The notes beneath the pieces were generated by a model, which saw nothing but the letters and a program-made list of their open reading frames with translations, had not been told where the DNA came from and searched no databases. The translations under genes and the position numbers were made by a program. 64,000 bases of DNA, from positions 806,001-870,000 of the forward strand of contig NZ_JPNB01000002.1 of assembly GCF_000732725.1 (NCBI RefSeq), read 5' to 3'. Of this stretch, positions 51,129 through 61,718 are shown one piece after another; within the stretch, counting starts at the first letter, position 1, and the number at the start of each line of letters is the position of its first letter. Origin of the DNA: Kineothrix alysoides (GTDB lineage: Bacteria; Bacillota; Clostridia; Lachnospirales; Lachnospiraceae).

Positions 51129-54100
51129 TTAATTTTCTGTATTTTCTGTACTCTCGGTTCCCTCGGCGCCCGCCTTATTTGCTAAGGATCTCTTTATACG
51201 AGGATAGCCCACTGCCAATACTACGCCAACTGCTGCAATAAGAAGTATGACATAGAGCATTACCGGCGAATCATCTCCGGTCTTAACACTGCCTACCGTC
51301 AAGGCGGTTGCCTTAGCCGCAGATTCATTTGCCTGACTGTTATCAGCATTTCCTTCAGAGTTTGTGCCGCTATTATCTGCGCCTTTATTGCCGTTGTCAT
51401 TCTTTCCGCTATTACTATTGTCCGAGTCCATATAGACGATGGCATAAGTCGAGAATCGATCCGTCTCAAACTGTATGGTATCCGGGTTCTGATCCAAATC
51501 TTCAAGCAATACTGCCTGTCCGTTATGAACCCGTACAATCCAGAAAGTACGATCAGCCTTGCGAAGTGCCTCCGGTATAGTAACTACTACGCGAATTTTA
51601 TCGCTCAGTTCCGTTAACTGCTCCGGCTGTGCAGAACCTGCTGCCTTGAACAGCTCCATGTTTAAATAAAGTCCCAATGTCCTGCCCTTCAAAATGCTGG
51701 AAATTGCTCCCACATCTGCTGCCGAAGGGTTATTCAGCAGCCCAACATTCAGTGTGATACGAACATCCTCACCAGACTCTAAAGCTTTGCGATCCGCCTC
51801 AGTTAAGAGGCTGTCAATTACGCTGCTATCCAGCTCTGTCTTCGGCGCGCCTGCTCCTACTTCCACCACCGCTCCTGCTGCCGATGCCTTAATCAGTATT
51901 ACCAGATTAGTATAGCCTTCCACTGCAATCTCTATACGATAATTATCCGCTTGGCTCAGATATTCCGCAGGTATGGTAAAGGTACACTTATCCGCACTCA
52001 AGCACTTATCCAGGCCGATACGCGCATTTAAAGAGGTCTCATTTATCATAACTACTGCTTTCCCATCTGCGATGGCCTTTAGGAATGCGTCCTTCCACGC
52101 TCCTTCCCCCAGCCTTATAGAGAAATCTTTCCCCTTTATCAGTTGCCCTCCGGCACTTACTGCATCTGCCGGAACCTCCTTGCATCCGCTATCCGTTGCC
52201 AAAACCTCCATCGTGGCATTCCTCAGATAGAAGTTACCTTCGCCCACTTTCCTTCCGGACAAAAGGTATTTCAGCATAATCGGATTACCTCCATTCGTCA
52301 TATTCGAGGTAAAGGTAAATTCATAGTCCTTCCATTCCTTCGTGGTAGCGATGGTCTCATGAAGTGCCTCTGCCCAGGTATTGTCCTCCTGCACCGACAT
52401 TTCATAAGTATCTCCCAGATCGGACTTGGCCTGGAACTTAAGCTTATAATCAATCCCCTTAGTAATGGATACCGGGTGGAACAGCATTCTCTGATAATTA
52501 ATATCGGCCGTTGCCGCCTGAATAGTAAGCAGCCCATCCTGATTGGTGAACTTAGGATCTCCATTACTCTGATCATGTCCCTTCCATTCCGCAGAGGGCC
52601 ATGTGACCGGCTTCATATCCACTCCGGTATAGTCGATAATTACATTATTTTTAGTCGTACGGGTAAGGCGGATATTGTCCACAGTAACTACACTGCCCTT
52701 TTCCAAGATCAGGAGGAACTTTCCTTCCTTGTCTGTCACTCCCTTGGGAATGGCAAAGTTTACTTCATATTTCTTAATGCCCTCTGCCGCTTTATAGCCG
52801 AGGCTTTCCTTCATATAAACTTTGCTTTCATCCTTGCTGACAAAGGCTACTTGGAATCCTGTATCCTTCTCACTGCTAAGTTCTATCTCAAAATGATATT
52901 GATCGGACTGCAAAAGCTCCATTCCCGTCTGATACAGCCTAGGATTCTCTCCCGTGGCAGTAATAATTGCTTTTCGGTTATAATCCTTATTATCTCCCAA
53001 GGATACCACGCGGGCCGTCACATCCTGCAGATACCAATAACCCAATCGGTCTGCTCCCTGATCAAAGCTTCCGTTGTAAATCTGATTCCCATCGGCAAGC
53101 GGTGTCTTAGGGATATCCGTGGTATCCTTTACCTCTTCTTCTACCTGCTTAATCGTTACATTACCGATCCATACCGTTCCTGTATTCAGTCCAAGATTGA
53201 ATTCCAGACGTGCTGTAGGATCAGAATCCTTATCCATGGTAAAACGATGGGAAAAGTGCTGTGTCTGTGTGGTCAATGCTGCATCGTAGTTTGTTCCATA
53301 AGCAGACCATCCGTTATCAGCATCTCCTGCTGCCTTGGCGATAATGCTCCTTGCCGCAGATGCCTTTGCGTCAAAGCTAATCTCATAGGTATAGCCTCTC
53401 GCTGCCGGGAAGTGTTTGATTAATTGTATGGCATAATTCTGATTTCCTCCCTTGGCAATATCTATCTTGGCCATCTTACTGCCGTTTACTGTCTCTACGG
53501 CACAGGTCGCCTCTCCTCCGAAGTCCTTTCCTACGAAAAACTGCCAGTCGGTATCCGCGGGATTCACTTCCGTTACCGTCTTAAGGGTGGCCATTTGGTT
53601 ATCCCCAAGGTAATCGCCGGCTTCGCCTCTCGGCTGATAGGCGGCACTTTTGAAGGCTTCTGTATCCTTATCCATATCAGGCTGCTCCAGTCCGTCCTCT
53701 TGATAGCCTGCTTCTTTCTGATAGACTCTTACATAATCAACCTCCATACTGGAAGGGAAACTTGCCTTACTAAGATCAGCCTCCTGATCGAAGGTTCCTC
53801 CTACCGCCAAATTGAAAATAACATAAAATGGAACATCAAAGGGTGCTCCGTAAGTATAATTTTCGGCATTTCCCTCACCTTTGCTCCAGAAGTTGGAAGT
53901 AGTATAGTATGGCACATCATCCACAAGCCAGGTAATCTTCCCCGGTTCCCATTCCAAACTGTAGAGGTGATAACCGCTGATATCCGTTTCTGCCGTATCG
54001 AAAGAATAACTCTTGCCCGAGAATATATTGTTCGGCCACTGCGATCCATAATGTATGGCTCCGCCGACTTCTCCAGGCAAACGGCCTCTCGCTTCCATAA

Positions 54101-55694
54101 TATCGATTTCTCCCGAAGCAGCCCATGTACCATAAATTGAAGTATCCTCCGGAAGCATCCAGAATGCCGGCCACAAACCTTCTCCCAAGGGCAGTTTCAT
54201 CCTCGCCTCTACCCTTCCGTACTTGGCAGCAAAAAGGGTCTCTCCCTCATCCGTCTTGGTACGAATACGAGTGGAGGTATAGGACATTCCCTCCTTCCCC
54301 TCCTTCTTAGCGGTAATCTTCAACTTACCATCCGACAGTTCATGATTGGAATCCGTATAATATTGCTTCTCCTGATTTCCCCAGTTATCCGGACCGCCAT
54401 TGGGATCTTTCGTTCCAATTTGGAAAGACCACTTGGACATATCCAACTGCGTACCATCGAATTCATCATTCCAGATCAGCTTATATCCCTCATCAGCACG
54501 GTTTAATTTGTCTATGGTATAGTCCTTCGCTACAAAAGGATTAAACTCATAAATCTTCCGTACAGTGTCTGTCACCGCACTGCTTGTATCAGTATTCCGG
54601 AAATAGTAGGCAATGGCTTGTCCACCCTTCAGGCTGAGCCCCTCTGCTACTGCCTCCCAATTATCATTAGTCAGCTTGTCCATATCCAGGGTATTGGGCG
54701 CACCCTTGTCCGGGTCACTCGCCGCCTCCTCTGCTGCCGCTTTACTGTCGAATATTCCATAGAATACTTTGGCAAACTGACGCTCGGCCGAAACATCCTG
54801 TTGGAAGCATATCCGGGTTCCTTCCCGGTTCACAGCTATTTCTACCGCCGGGACAGATACCAGCTTCTCAGTCAGTGTAATATCCGCAATTTCCATGGTA
54901 CCGGCAAGGTTTGCTTCCGCCCCTCCCATTGCTCCCATAGCAAAGTACAATGTCTTATTCGCAAACTCCTCTGCTGCTACTTCTTTGCTATAATGGTAGG
55001 ACTCATTTGCTTTTAGATCAATAGTCTCTACAATGAATCCCCCATCATCCAGCTTTACTACTATCTTCTTATCAATGGAAGATATAATATCGAACTCTAT
55101 TTTATAAGTAGTATTATTCTTTACAGGCAGCTCCTTAACCATATATTGCAGGCCCCATTCATTATATTGCGATCCCCATTCACCCTCCTTACCGTAGCAG
55201 GCCGCCTGAATCGTCACCTTCTGCCCTTCCTCGATATAGGTTGCATTTGCTCCTGCCCAATCACTTCCTACATATAGCTCTGTAGCCGTCGTTTCAAGAT
55301 TTATCCCCTTCCCTGATGACAGAAGTCCTGCAAAGGCCTCGACGGATGCATTGGTATCCTTCGATGTTTCGTTCTCTTGCAGTGCTGTACCCAGTGCTTC
55401 GCTCTTTTCTGGCTGTGTCTCCGGCGTGTCAGTATTTTCCGGCTGTTCTCCCGACATACCGTTATCTCCCGGCTGTACCTCTACAGGAACAGTCTCACTC
55501 TCACCGTTTTTCCCTGCTTCTCCATTATCGCTTTCCGGTGCTGCTCCCCCTTCGGCAGCTTCTGTTTCCTGCGCTGCCGTATTCGCACTTACCGGCTCAC
55601 TGCCATGCACCACTGCCACCGGCTGCATAGCCAATGTAGCGGCTAACAGGGCTGCAAATACGCGCTTACCACATCTGTTTGCCTTCCTTCTCAT
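51129..55694 (-). CDS. Cell-wall-anchored GH16 beta-glucanase with carbohydrate-binding modules
   Basis: The 1521-residue product has a signal peptide (about 1-31), a Glu/Thr/Pro linker to 120, and a beta-sandwich binding-module-like domain (about 125-285). The GH16 catalytic domain (about 400-655) has the active site EIDIME (nucleophile Glu529, Asp531, acid/base Glu534). Three more binding-module-like domains follow (about 700-860, 885-1015, 1030-1180), then two Ig-like surface domains (about 1190-1440), a low-complexity Asn/Gly linker and a C-terminal hydrophobic segment (about 1477-1498). Just before the segment is VKTGDD (1470-1475), a sorting-signal-like motif lacking the usual LPxTG leucine and proline. 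GH16 enzymes of this form cut laminarin or mixed-linkage beta-glucan. Start ATG has TAAGGAGG. Confidence 0.93.
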   Translation of the reverse strand: MRRKANRCGKRVFAALLAATLAMQPVAVVHGSEPVSANTAAQETEAAEGGAAPESDNGEAGKNGESETVPVEVQPGDNGMSGEQPENTDTPETQPEKSEALGTALQENETSKDTNASVEAFAGLLSSGKGINLETTATELYVGSDWAGANATYIEEGQKVTIQAACYGKEGEWGSQYNEWGLQYMVKELPVKNNTTYKIEFDIISSIDKKIVVKLDDGGFIVETIDLKANESYHYSKEVAAEEFANKTLYFAMGAMGGAEANLAGTMEIADITLTEKLVSVPAVEIAVNREGTRICFQQDVSAERQFAKVFYGIFDSKAAAEEAASDPDKGAPNTLDMDKLTNDNWEAVAEGLSLKGGQAIAYYFRNTDTSSAVTDTVRKIYEFNPFVAKDYTIDKLNRADEGYKLIWNDEFDGTQLDMSKWSFQIGTKDPNGGPDNWGNQEKQYYTDSNHELSDGKLKITAKKEGKEGMSYTSTRIRTKTDEGETLFAAKYGRVEARMKLPLGEGLWPAFWMLPEDTSIYGTWAASGEIDIMEARGRLPGEVGGAIHYGSQWPNNIFSGKSYSFDTAETDISGYHLYSLEWEPGKITWLVDDVPYYTTSNFWSKGEGNAENYTYGAPFDVPFYVIFNLAVGGTFDQEADLSKASFPSSMEVDYVRVYQKEAGYQEDGLEQPDMDKDTEAFKSAAYQPRGEAGDYLGDNQMATLKTVTEVNPADTDWQFFVGKDFGGEATCAVETVNGSKMAKIDIAKGGNQNYAIQLIKHFPAARGYTYEISFDAKASAARSIIAKAAGDADNGWSAYGTNYDAALTTQTQHFSHRFTMDKDSDPTARLEFNLGLNTGTVWIGNVTIKQVEEEVKDTTDIPKTPLADGNQIYNGSFDQGADRLGYWYLQDVTARVVSLGDNKDYNRKAIITATGENPRLYQTGMELLQSDQYHFEIELSSEKDTGFQVAFVSKDESKVYMKESLGYKAAEGIKKYEVNFAIPKGVTDKEGKFLLILEKGSVVTVDNIRLTRTTKNNVIIDYTGVDMKPVTWPSAEWKGHDQSNGDPKFTNQDGLLTIQAATADINYQRMLFHPVSITKGIDYKLKFQAKSDLGDTYEMSVQEDNTWAEALHETIATTKEWKDYEFTFTSNMTNGGNPIMLKYLLSGRKVGEGNFYLRNATMEVLATDSGCKEVPADAVSAGGQLIKGKDFSIRLGEGAWKDAFLKAIADGKAVVMINETSLNARIGLDKCLSADKCTFTIPAEYLSQADNYRIEIAVEGYTNLVILIKASAAGAVVEVGAGAPKTELDSSVIDSLLTEADRKALESGEDVRITLNVGLLNNPSAADVGAISSILKGRTLGLYLNMELFKAAGSAQPEQLTELSDKIRVVVTIPEALRKADRTFWIVRVHNGQAVLLEDLDQNPDTIQFETDRFSTYAIVYMDSDNSNSGKNDNGNKGADNSGTNSEGNADNSQANESAAKATALTVGSVKTGDDSPVMLYVILLIAAVGVVLAVGYPRIKRSLANKAGAEGTESTENTEN

Positions 55695-55756
55695 TACGAT
55701 TCCTCCTTATAAGTTTTCATAAGGGCAATTTCCATGATTACATAAAAAAAGAAAAC

Positions 55757-55793
55757 ACCCCTCCTTTTTGCATCATAGCAAAAAAGAGGGGCT
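55757..55793 (-). terminator. Terminator after the sortase gene
   Basis: CCCCTC...GCAAAAAAGAGGGG form a strong stem of about 13 bp; on the minus strand a T-run (TTTTCTTTTTTT) follows. It lies between the sortase stop (55912) and the GH16 start (55694), leaving only about 60 bases for the GH16 promoter. Confidence 0.85.
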
Positions 55794-55911
55794 AAAAAAG
55801 TATCCATTTTTATTGTAAGGTATGGTTTTTATACTTTTGCTTATTTTATATTGTTTTCACCTCAATTTTTCGTCAAATTATATGTTAATTCAATAAATCA
55901 CCACAATTCTA

Positions 55912-56715
55912 TTATTTATTTTGTTCACTTTCTACCGCCTGAACTACCAATCTATGGTCTTCATTACTCGTGCAGGTAGAGAAGGTAATTACCTTCTTTC
56001 CTTCCTCCGGCAGGATATCTGTCTCTATTTCCGAAGAGGCCACAGCCTTCTCTAAATAGGCATCAAAGCCTTCTGCCCCTTGCGGAAATACCTGATAGGT
56101 GTCCCCCTCCGCCTCCGTCATATAAGCAGCAAAAATCTCATATCGGCAGCTTCCCTCAGGAGTATAAATCCATACATAAGGATTGTTATTCACCGTCTCT
56201 TGCCGAAGGTATTGACGCAGCCTGCCGAACATAGAGGCATCCTTCCGATTATGTCCATAGACAATGGTATTCCAATCCGAGAAATCTCCCTGGTTCTCTG
56301 TTGCCATAAAAATGCAACCCGCCTGGTTCGTCTGCCCTTCAAAAGTACGGCCTAAGTAAGCAGCATTATCCTCTCCTTGAACAATGGGATAACTGATCGG
56401 TACAGCTCCGAATTCCACCCAGCCTACTGTATCCGCATTCTTATCGAGCAGCGCCTGAAAGTCAATGGATAATTTTCCACCGTCATCCTGTGCGATGCTG
56501 CTCTCCGCTTTCGCATCTGTTCTTTCTTCTCTGTCAGTTTCTTTATCCGTTTCCGCCTCATCCTGCTGCTTTACTGTTTCAAGGAGCTGTTCATATTCGT
56601 TCTCAGCTTGGTCGTATTGCCCTTTCATTCCTGCCAGCTTCCATGCCGAGAATCCGATTACCCCAATGGCTATAAGTATGATTATCATACCGGTCCATCC
56701 CTTTTTTTGCTTCAT
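55912..56715 (-). CDS. srtB: Class B sortase
   Basis: The 267-residue product from the ATG at 56715 (AAAAGG upstream; a GTG at 56733 is less likely) has an N-terminal anchor segment (about 8-25), a coiled, charged stalk (about 30-85), and the sortase B fold. The catalytic His lies in VYGHNRKD and the catalytic Cys in TFSTCTS, with Arg in HRLVVQ about six residues later. It joins surface proteins to the cell wall. The adjacent GH16 protein is the obvious substrate. The symbol follows class, not proven identity. Confidence 0.92.
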   Translation of the reverse strand: MKQKKGWTGMIIILIAIGVIGFSAWKLAGMKGQYDQAENEYEQLLETVKQQDEAETDKETDREERTDAKAESSIAQDDGGKLSIDFQALLDKNADTVGWVEFGAVPISYPIVQGEDNAAYLGRTFEGQTNQAGCIFMATENQGDFSDWNTIVYGHNRKDASMFGRLRQYLRQETVNNNPYVWIYTPEGSCRYEIFAAYMTEAEGDTYQVFPQGAEGFDAYLEKAVASSEIETDILPEEGKKVITFSTCTSNEDHRLVVQAVESEQNK

Positions 56716-56786
56716 CCCGCCTACCTTTTCCACTGTGTTTCTATTTATTCTATTATCCGCTTATTCCACTTCCTATTTATTATTAA

Positions 56787-57443
56787 TCAAAGAATCTCCT
56801 TTGTCAATGTATCAAACTGCCATTCCTCCAATACAAAAAGTTCCCCATCCTCTTTTTCTTCATATCCATGAAAGCCCCTCGCCTTTTGCCCGTCTTCCGA
56901 TGCCTCAGCTGCCTCTTTTGCACTGTCCGCATTCTGCTCCGCACTGCTCTTGCCGATGCCGTCTTCCATTTCTTCCATTTCCTTCTTCATCTCCTGAATC
57001 TTCGCATCCAATTTCAGCGCACGCAAAATGTTATTGATATCCTCCGGAGAAAACATGTCTATCGCTTTCCCCAGCTGATCGATATTATCCCGATTCACCA
57101 TAAGACATCCGCCTCCCGACAAAGGAATCCGGATTACATTTTTCCGATTGCTCATATCTCCGAGACAAAGTTCTCTTTTTTCGTTATCACAGCGGAAAAT
57201 AACTCCTTTATATTCCACAATACCGTTTTCATCCGCAAGATAAGAATACGGTGCTCCTTTTCCCTTCTCGGGAATCGCCTGAGCCTTGTCTTTATCATTC
57301 ACCAGCTTGTCTTTCATCTGCCGGGCAATGCTTTCCGCTGCCTCCCCCTCCGCAGTGTTATTTGCAAATTCCGGCCGGCTTTCCGTCCTTATTGCCATAT
57401 GATAATAATTGGTCTGTGATGTATTGATTTCTCCAATCAGCAT
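56787..57443 (-). CDS. Unknown cytoplasmic protein, coiled-coil C-terminal half
   Basis: The 218-residue product is not recognised. It has a globular N-terminal two thirds (GVIFRCDNEKRELCLGD, IRIPLSGGGCLMVNRDNIDQ) and a charged helical region (about 150-190; EMKKEMEEMEDG). No signal peptide or membrane segment. It lies between the sortase gene and the ara operon, on the minus strand, with AGGGGGA upstream. It may be co-transcribed with the sortase gene, 71 bases downstream. Confidence 0.6.
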   Translation of the reverse strand: MLIGEINTSQTNYYHMAIRTESRPEFANNTAEGEAAESIARQMKDKLVNDKDKAQAIPEKGKGAPYSYLADENGIVEYKGVIFRCDNEKRELCLGDMSNRKNVIRIPLSGGGCLMVNRDNIDQLGKAIDMFSPEDINNILRALKLDAKIQEMKKEMEEMEDGIGKSSAEQNADSAKEAAEASEDGQKARGFHGYEEKEDGELFVLEEWQFDTLTKEIL

Positions 57444-57517
57444 ACGATATATCCCCCTATAATAATATTTACTATAATAACCTTTGCTATATGTATCGGC
57501 ATTTTTTATAAATAGTA

Positions 57518-57556
57518 AATAGCTGCAAACGATTCTACCTCTCGTTTGCAGCTATT
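57518..57556 (-). terminator. Terminator of the ara operon
   Basis: A long stem (AATAGCTGCAAACGA paired with TCGTTTGCAGCTATT) with a loop of about nine bases lies 45 bases past the araD stop. An A/T-rich tail follows. Confidence 0.8.
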
Positions 57557-57600
57557 CATTGTTTTTCTATAGAAAATATGTGCAGATATACTTTTACTTC

Positions 57601-58290
57601 CTACTTCTGTCCATAATATGCATTTGCACCGTGCTTCCTATAATAGTGCTTATCCTGCAGTTCCGCAGGTGCAGGAGCTACCTCGCTGTTAATCCGCTCA
57701 CAGCGAGCAGCCATCTTAGCCACTTCTTCCAGCACTACTGCATTGTGTACTGCTTCATTGGCATCTTTTCCCCAGGAAAACGGTCCATGGTTCTTGCAAA
57801 GAACTGCCGGAACCGCTTCATAATCTTTATCCATAAAATAATCGGCAATCAGAAGACCGGTATTCTTCTCATAAGCACCTTCGATTTCTTCCTTAGTCAG
57901 ACATCTGACACATGGGATTTCTCCATACATGTAATCTGCATGAGTCGTACCGTAGCACGGAATTCCCCTGCCGGCCTGGGCCCAGCTCGTCGCCCACGAA
58001 GAGTGAGTATGCACGATACCTCCCACCTTCGGAAATGCTTTATATAACTCAAGATGTGTTGCCGTGTCGGAGGAAGGGTTATATTTCCCTTCTACCTTAT
58101 TACCCTCCATATCCATAATAACCATATCATCAGCCGTCAGCTTGTCGTATTCCACACCGCTGGGCTTAATGACGAAAAGCTGTTTCTCCCGGTCAATTCC
58201 GCTCACATTTCCCCATGTGAAGGTAACAAGACCGTATTTAGGCAACAGCATATTGGCTCCATATACTTGTTTTTTCAGTTCTTCTAACAT
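57601..58290 (-). CDS. araD: L-ribulose-5-phosphate 4-epimerase
   Basis: The 229-residue product from the ATG at 58290 (GGGAG upstream) is an aldolase-like epimerase: [19 protein letters not shown], zinc-binding [12 protein letters not shown], and the C-terminal HYYRKHG. It makes D-xylulose-5-phosphate, the entry to the pentose phosphate pathway. It is the last gene of araA-araB-araD, 67 bases after araB. Confidence 0.96.
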   Translation of the reverse strand: MLEELKKQVYGANMLLPKYGLVTFTWGNVSGIDREKQLFVIKPSGVEYDKLTADDMVIMDMEGNKVEGKYNPSSDTATHLELYKAFPKVGGIVHTHSSWATSWAQAGRGIPCYGTTHADYMYGEIPCVRCLTKEEIEGAYEKNTGLLIADYFMDKDYEAVPAVLCKNHGPFSWGKDANEAVHNAVVLEEVAKMAARCERINSEVAPAPAELQDKHYYRKHGANAYYGQK

Positions 58291-58357
58291 ATTTGACTCC
58301 CATCTGCATGTTTTAGCACGCACACAATTCACTTGGCGGCATTTCCGGGCAGCAGGC

Positions 58358-59953
58358 TTATTTCATGCTTTGTACTGCGGCCTTTTCTATCGGCAATCCT
58401 GCTTTATAGCGACTGATGAATGCATCAAATCCTTCCACATCCTTCGGATCAGGAGCCATCTTAATTCCTTTATTTCCTGCAAATACCTTTTCATTAAGAT
58501 AATGAGAAAGTGTCTCATCATCTTCTTTGTTGTCCATATAGGAGGCAAGTACGGCGATTCCCCACGCTCCGCCTTCTCCCGCAGTCTCCATAACAGATAC
58601 CGGAGTATCCATAGCCGCTGCCAAAAAGCCCTGACCAACACCTTCCGTCTTGAACAAACCGCCATGACCGAAGATTTCATCCGCCTGAACCTTCTCCTCT
58701 TTAAACAGGATATCCAGCCCTATCTTCAAAGCTGCCAAGGAAGAATAAAGATGAGACCTCATAAAGTTAGCAAGGGTGAAATTGCAGTTCATCTCGCGCG
58801 CGAACAGAGGGCGTCCCTCATCGAAGCCGGTTACCGGTTCTCCCGAGAAATAGCAATAGGAAAGCAGACCGCCGCAATCGGCATCTCCTTCTAACGCCTT
58901 AAAGTACAAATCATCATAGAGCTTAGGCATATTCACTTCCAAGCCAATCGTCTCCATAAATTCTTTGAAAATATTTACCCATGCATTTAAATCCGAAGTA
59001 CAGTTATTACAATGAACCATAGCTACCAGATTTCCATCCGGCGTGGTCACTAAGTCGATTTCCGGATATACCTTAGAAAGGTCTTTCTCCAACACGATCA
59101 TAGCAAAAACGCTCGTTCCGGCAGAAACATTACCAGTTTTCACTGCCACGCTGTTAGTCGCGGTCATGCCGGTTCCCGCATCGCCTTCCGGAGGACAGAT
59201 CGGAATTCCGGCCTTCAGCTCACCGGTAGGATCCAAAAGCTTCGCTCCTTCTTCCGTAAGAGTTCCTGCATTTTCACCGGCAAGAAGAACCTTGGGAAGT
59301 ATATCCGTTAACTTCCATGGGCAATTACCTTCCGCTACCAGTTTGTCGAACCGCTCTATCATCTGCTTATTATAGTCTTTCGAATCGATATCGATGGGGA
59401 ACATACCGGATGCATCGCCCACGCCGAGCACTCTTTCTCCTGTAAGCTTCCAATGTACATATCCGGCAAGCGTAGTGAAGAAATCAATATCCTTCACATG
59501 CTCTTCCTTGTCCAGAATCGCCTGTCTTAAATGGGAAATACTCCATCTTAAGGGAATATTGTAATTAAATAATTCAGTCAGCTCCGCTGCTGCCTGCCCT
59601 GTCGTGGTATTTCTCCATGTACGGAATGGAACGAGAATCTCGCCTTCCTTATCAAATGCCATATAACCGTGCATCATCGCACTGAAACCGATGCTTCCTA
59701 TTGTCTGAAGCGAAACATCATATTTACTCTTCACTTCCTCAGCCAGTTTGCTATAGCTGCCTTGAAGGCCCTTCCATACATCCTCAATACTATATGTCCA
59801 AACACCATCTTTGTATTGATTCTCCCATCCATAGCCACCGGAAGCGATAGGGAAATTATCTTCCCCTATTAAAACCGCCTTTATTCTCGTTGAACCGAGC
59901 TCAATACCGAGCGCCGTCTTTCCGCTAAGAATCATTTCTTTTATATTGCTCAT
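58358..59953 (-). CDS. araB: L-ribulokinase-type FGGY carbohydrate kinase
   Basis: The 531-residue product has the FGGY ATPase core: phosphate-1 loop [16 protein letters not shown], then [10 protein letters not shown] and TSVFAMI, and adenosine-binding [11 protein letters not shown]. It phosphorylates L-ribulose. The sequence differs from E. coli AraB but matches the FGGY kinase in clostridial arabinose operons, and its place between araA and araD fits. Phosphorylation of a related pentulose is possible. Confidence 0.88.
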   Translation of the reverse strand: MSNIKEMILSGKTALGIELGSTRIKAVLIGEDNFPIASGGYGWENQYKDGVWTYSIEDVWKGLQGSYSKLAEEVKSKYDVSLQTIGSIGFSAMMHGYMAFDKEGEILVPFRTWRNTTTGQAAAELTELFNYNIPLRWSISHLRQAILDKEEHVKDIDFFTTLAGYVHWKLTGERVLGVGDASGMFPIDIDSKDYNKQMIERFDKLVAEGNCPWKLTDILPKVLLAGENAGTLTEEGAKLLDPTGELKAGIPICPPEGDAGTGMTATNSVAVKTGNVSAGTSVFAMIVLEKDLSKVYPEIDLVTTPDGNLVAMVHCNNCTSDLNAWVNIFKEFMETIGLEVNMPKLYDDLYFKALEGDADCGGLLSYCYFSGEPVTGFDEGRPLFAREMNCNFTLANFMRSHLYSSLAALKIGLDILFKEEKVQADEIFGHGGLFKTEGVGQGFLAAAMDTPVSVMETAGEGGAWGIAVLASYMDNKEDDETLSHYLNEKVFAGNKGIKMAPDPKDVEGFDAFISRYKAGLPIEKAAVQSMK

Positions 59954-59995
59954 CTGATACCCCTTCCCTTAAAATGTTATCCAGTCTATATGGTA

Positions 59996-61492
59996 TTATC
60001 TGAATGCAACCTCATTCCATCTGAGTTCATTCTTGAAGTTTCTGATCGTTGTATCATTATCGATAACAACACTTTCAATTCCCATAGCTGCCGCCCAGTC
60101 TACCATCTGGTCTACCGTAAGGTCATAAGAGAATGCCGTATGGTGTGCACCGCCTGCGAGAATCCAAGCCTCCGCTCCTACCTTAAGGTTAGGCTGAGGT
60201 GTCCAGAATGCTGCCGCAACCGGAAGCTTCGGCATCGGTTTTTCTATCTTCTTACAGTCTACCGCATTGATAATCAGGCGGAATCTCGTTCCTAAATCGA
60301 TCAGGGAAGTAGCTACACCCGCGCCAGTCTTGGAGGTAAATACGAGGCGAGCAGGCTCTTCTCTGTTACCCATGGAAAGCGGATTTACTTTGATGCTTGC
60401 TTTTCCGTCCGCAACGGTAGGACATACCTCAAGCATGTGGGCCTGAAGAATACCTTCCTTGCCGGGCACAAGATTATAAGTATAGTCTTCCATAAAGGAA
60501 GTTCCCTTAGCATCTTTAATTCCGGAAGCCATAATCTTCATCAAACGGACCATAGCTGCTGTCTTCCAGTCGCCTTCTCCTCCGAAGCCGTAGCCTTTTT
60601 CCATAAGTCTCTGGATAGCCAGTCCCGGAAGCTGCTTAAGCTCTCCCAAATCTCCGAAATGAGTAACGATAGCCTGATAGTTCTTCTCTTCCAGGAATTT
60701 CTCGAAGCCGATTTCAATGCCTGCCTGAACAGCTACATGTCTTCTGAATTCAGCCGCATCTTTTCCTTCTAAGATTATATCATATTTTGTGTAATATTCA
60801 TCAACAAGAGAATTAATCTCTCCTTCTTTTACATCTTTTACATACTCTATGATTTCGTTAACAGGATAAGCATCTATTTCCCAGCCGAATTTAATCTGTG
60901 CTTCTACTTTATCGCCTTCTGTTACGGCTACATTTCTCATGTTATCCGCAATACGGCATACGCGGATATGGGAGGATTCCATAATACCGATTGCCGTTCT
61001 CATCCAGTCAGCAAGCGTCTTCTGTACTTCTTTATCACTCCAATGTCCGACTACGATCTTTCTCTCGATTCCCATACGGCTTACGATATGTCCGTATTCC
61101 CTATCTCCGTGAGCGGACTGGTTCTCGTTCATGAAATCCATATCGATGGTGTCATAAGGAATCTCTTCGTTAAACTGGGTATGAAGATGCATCAGCGGCT
61201 TTCTGTATTCCTGAAGTCCGAGTATCCATGACTTCGCAGGGGAAAAGGTGTGCATCCATGTAATAACACCTGCGCATTCTTCATCCGCATTAGCCTCGTT
61301 GAAGGTCCTTCTGATGAGCTCGTTGGTAATCAGAGTAGGCTTCCATACAATTTCAAAAGGCAGTATGCCGGACTTATTCAAATTCTCTACGATTATCTTA
61401 GAATGCTCCGCAACCTGAGCGAGACATTCATCTCCATATAAATCCTGAGAGCCTGTGCAAAACCAAAACTTGTAATTCTTTCCTGTTTTCAT
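59996..61492 (-). CDS. araA: L-arabinose isomerase
   Basis: The 498-residue product converts L-arabinose to L-ribulose. It opens with the typical KFWFCTGSQDLYG and contains the Mn-binding regions (GYGFGGEGDWKTAA; GKEGILQAHMLEVCP; GGAHHTAFSY). Length fits the family (about 500). It is the first gene of the operon, 42 bases before araB, and has a near-consensus promoter at 61690-61718. Confidence 0.97.
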   Translation of the reverse strand: MKTGKNYKFWFCTGSQDLYGDECLAQVAEHSKIIVENLNKSGILPFEIVWKPTLITNELIRRTFNEANADEECAGVITWMHTFSPAKSWILGLQEYRKPLMHLHTQFNEEIPYDTIDMDFMNENQSAHGDREYGHIVSRMGIERKIVVGHWSDKEVQKTLADWMRTAIGIMESSHIRVCRIADNMRNVAVTEGDKVEAQIKFGWEIDAYPVNEIIEYVKDVKEGEINSLVDEYYTKYDIILEGKDAAEFRRHVAVQAGIEIGFEKFLEEKNYQAIVTHFGDLGELKQLPGLAIQRLMEKGYGFGGEGDWKTAAMVRLMKIMASGIKDAKGTSFMEDYTYNLVPGKEGILQAHMLEVCPTVADGKASIKVNPLSMGNREEPARLVFTSKTGAGVATSLIDLGTRFRLIINAVDCKKIEKPMPKLPVAAAFWTPQPNLKVGAEAWILAGGAHHTAFSYDLTVDQMVDWAAAMGIESVVIDNDTTIRNFKNELRWNEVAFR

Positions 61493-61689
61493 TCTTCAAT
61501 CCTCCTATAAGCTTATTGTTTGTGGTTGTTATACCGATATGACGGCGGTATCAGTCGGCACATCGGCAAAGTTGTACTTATTTATAGCAGTTGTATTGTT
61601 TTGTATGTGTTCTGCCAAACGCATATTTCAATTGTATCTATATAACATATACAAATATTTACAGTTTCTCAGTAAATCTTTATAAGATA

Positions 61690-61718
61690 ATATTATATTT
61701 TTCCCTTTCACTTGTCAA
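61690..61718 (-). promoter_or_regulatory. Promoter of the araA-araB-araD operon
   Basis: A perfect -35 TTGACA (61718-61713) and -10 TAATAT (61695-61690) are 17 bases apart on the minus strand. ATTTGTA-like half-sites flank it on both sides, as expected for AraR control. Confidence 0.85.

Noticed and set aside
52143-53423. 426-codon plus-strand frame opposite the GH16 gene
   Set aside because: Composition is biased by the opposite coding strand and there is no domain; the minus-strand frame is complete with signal peptide and active site.
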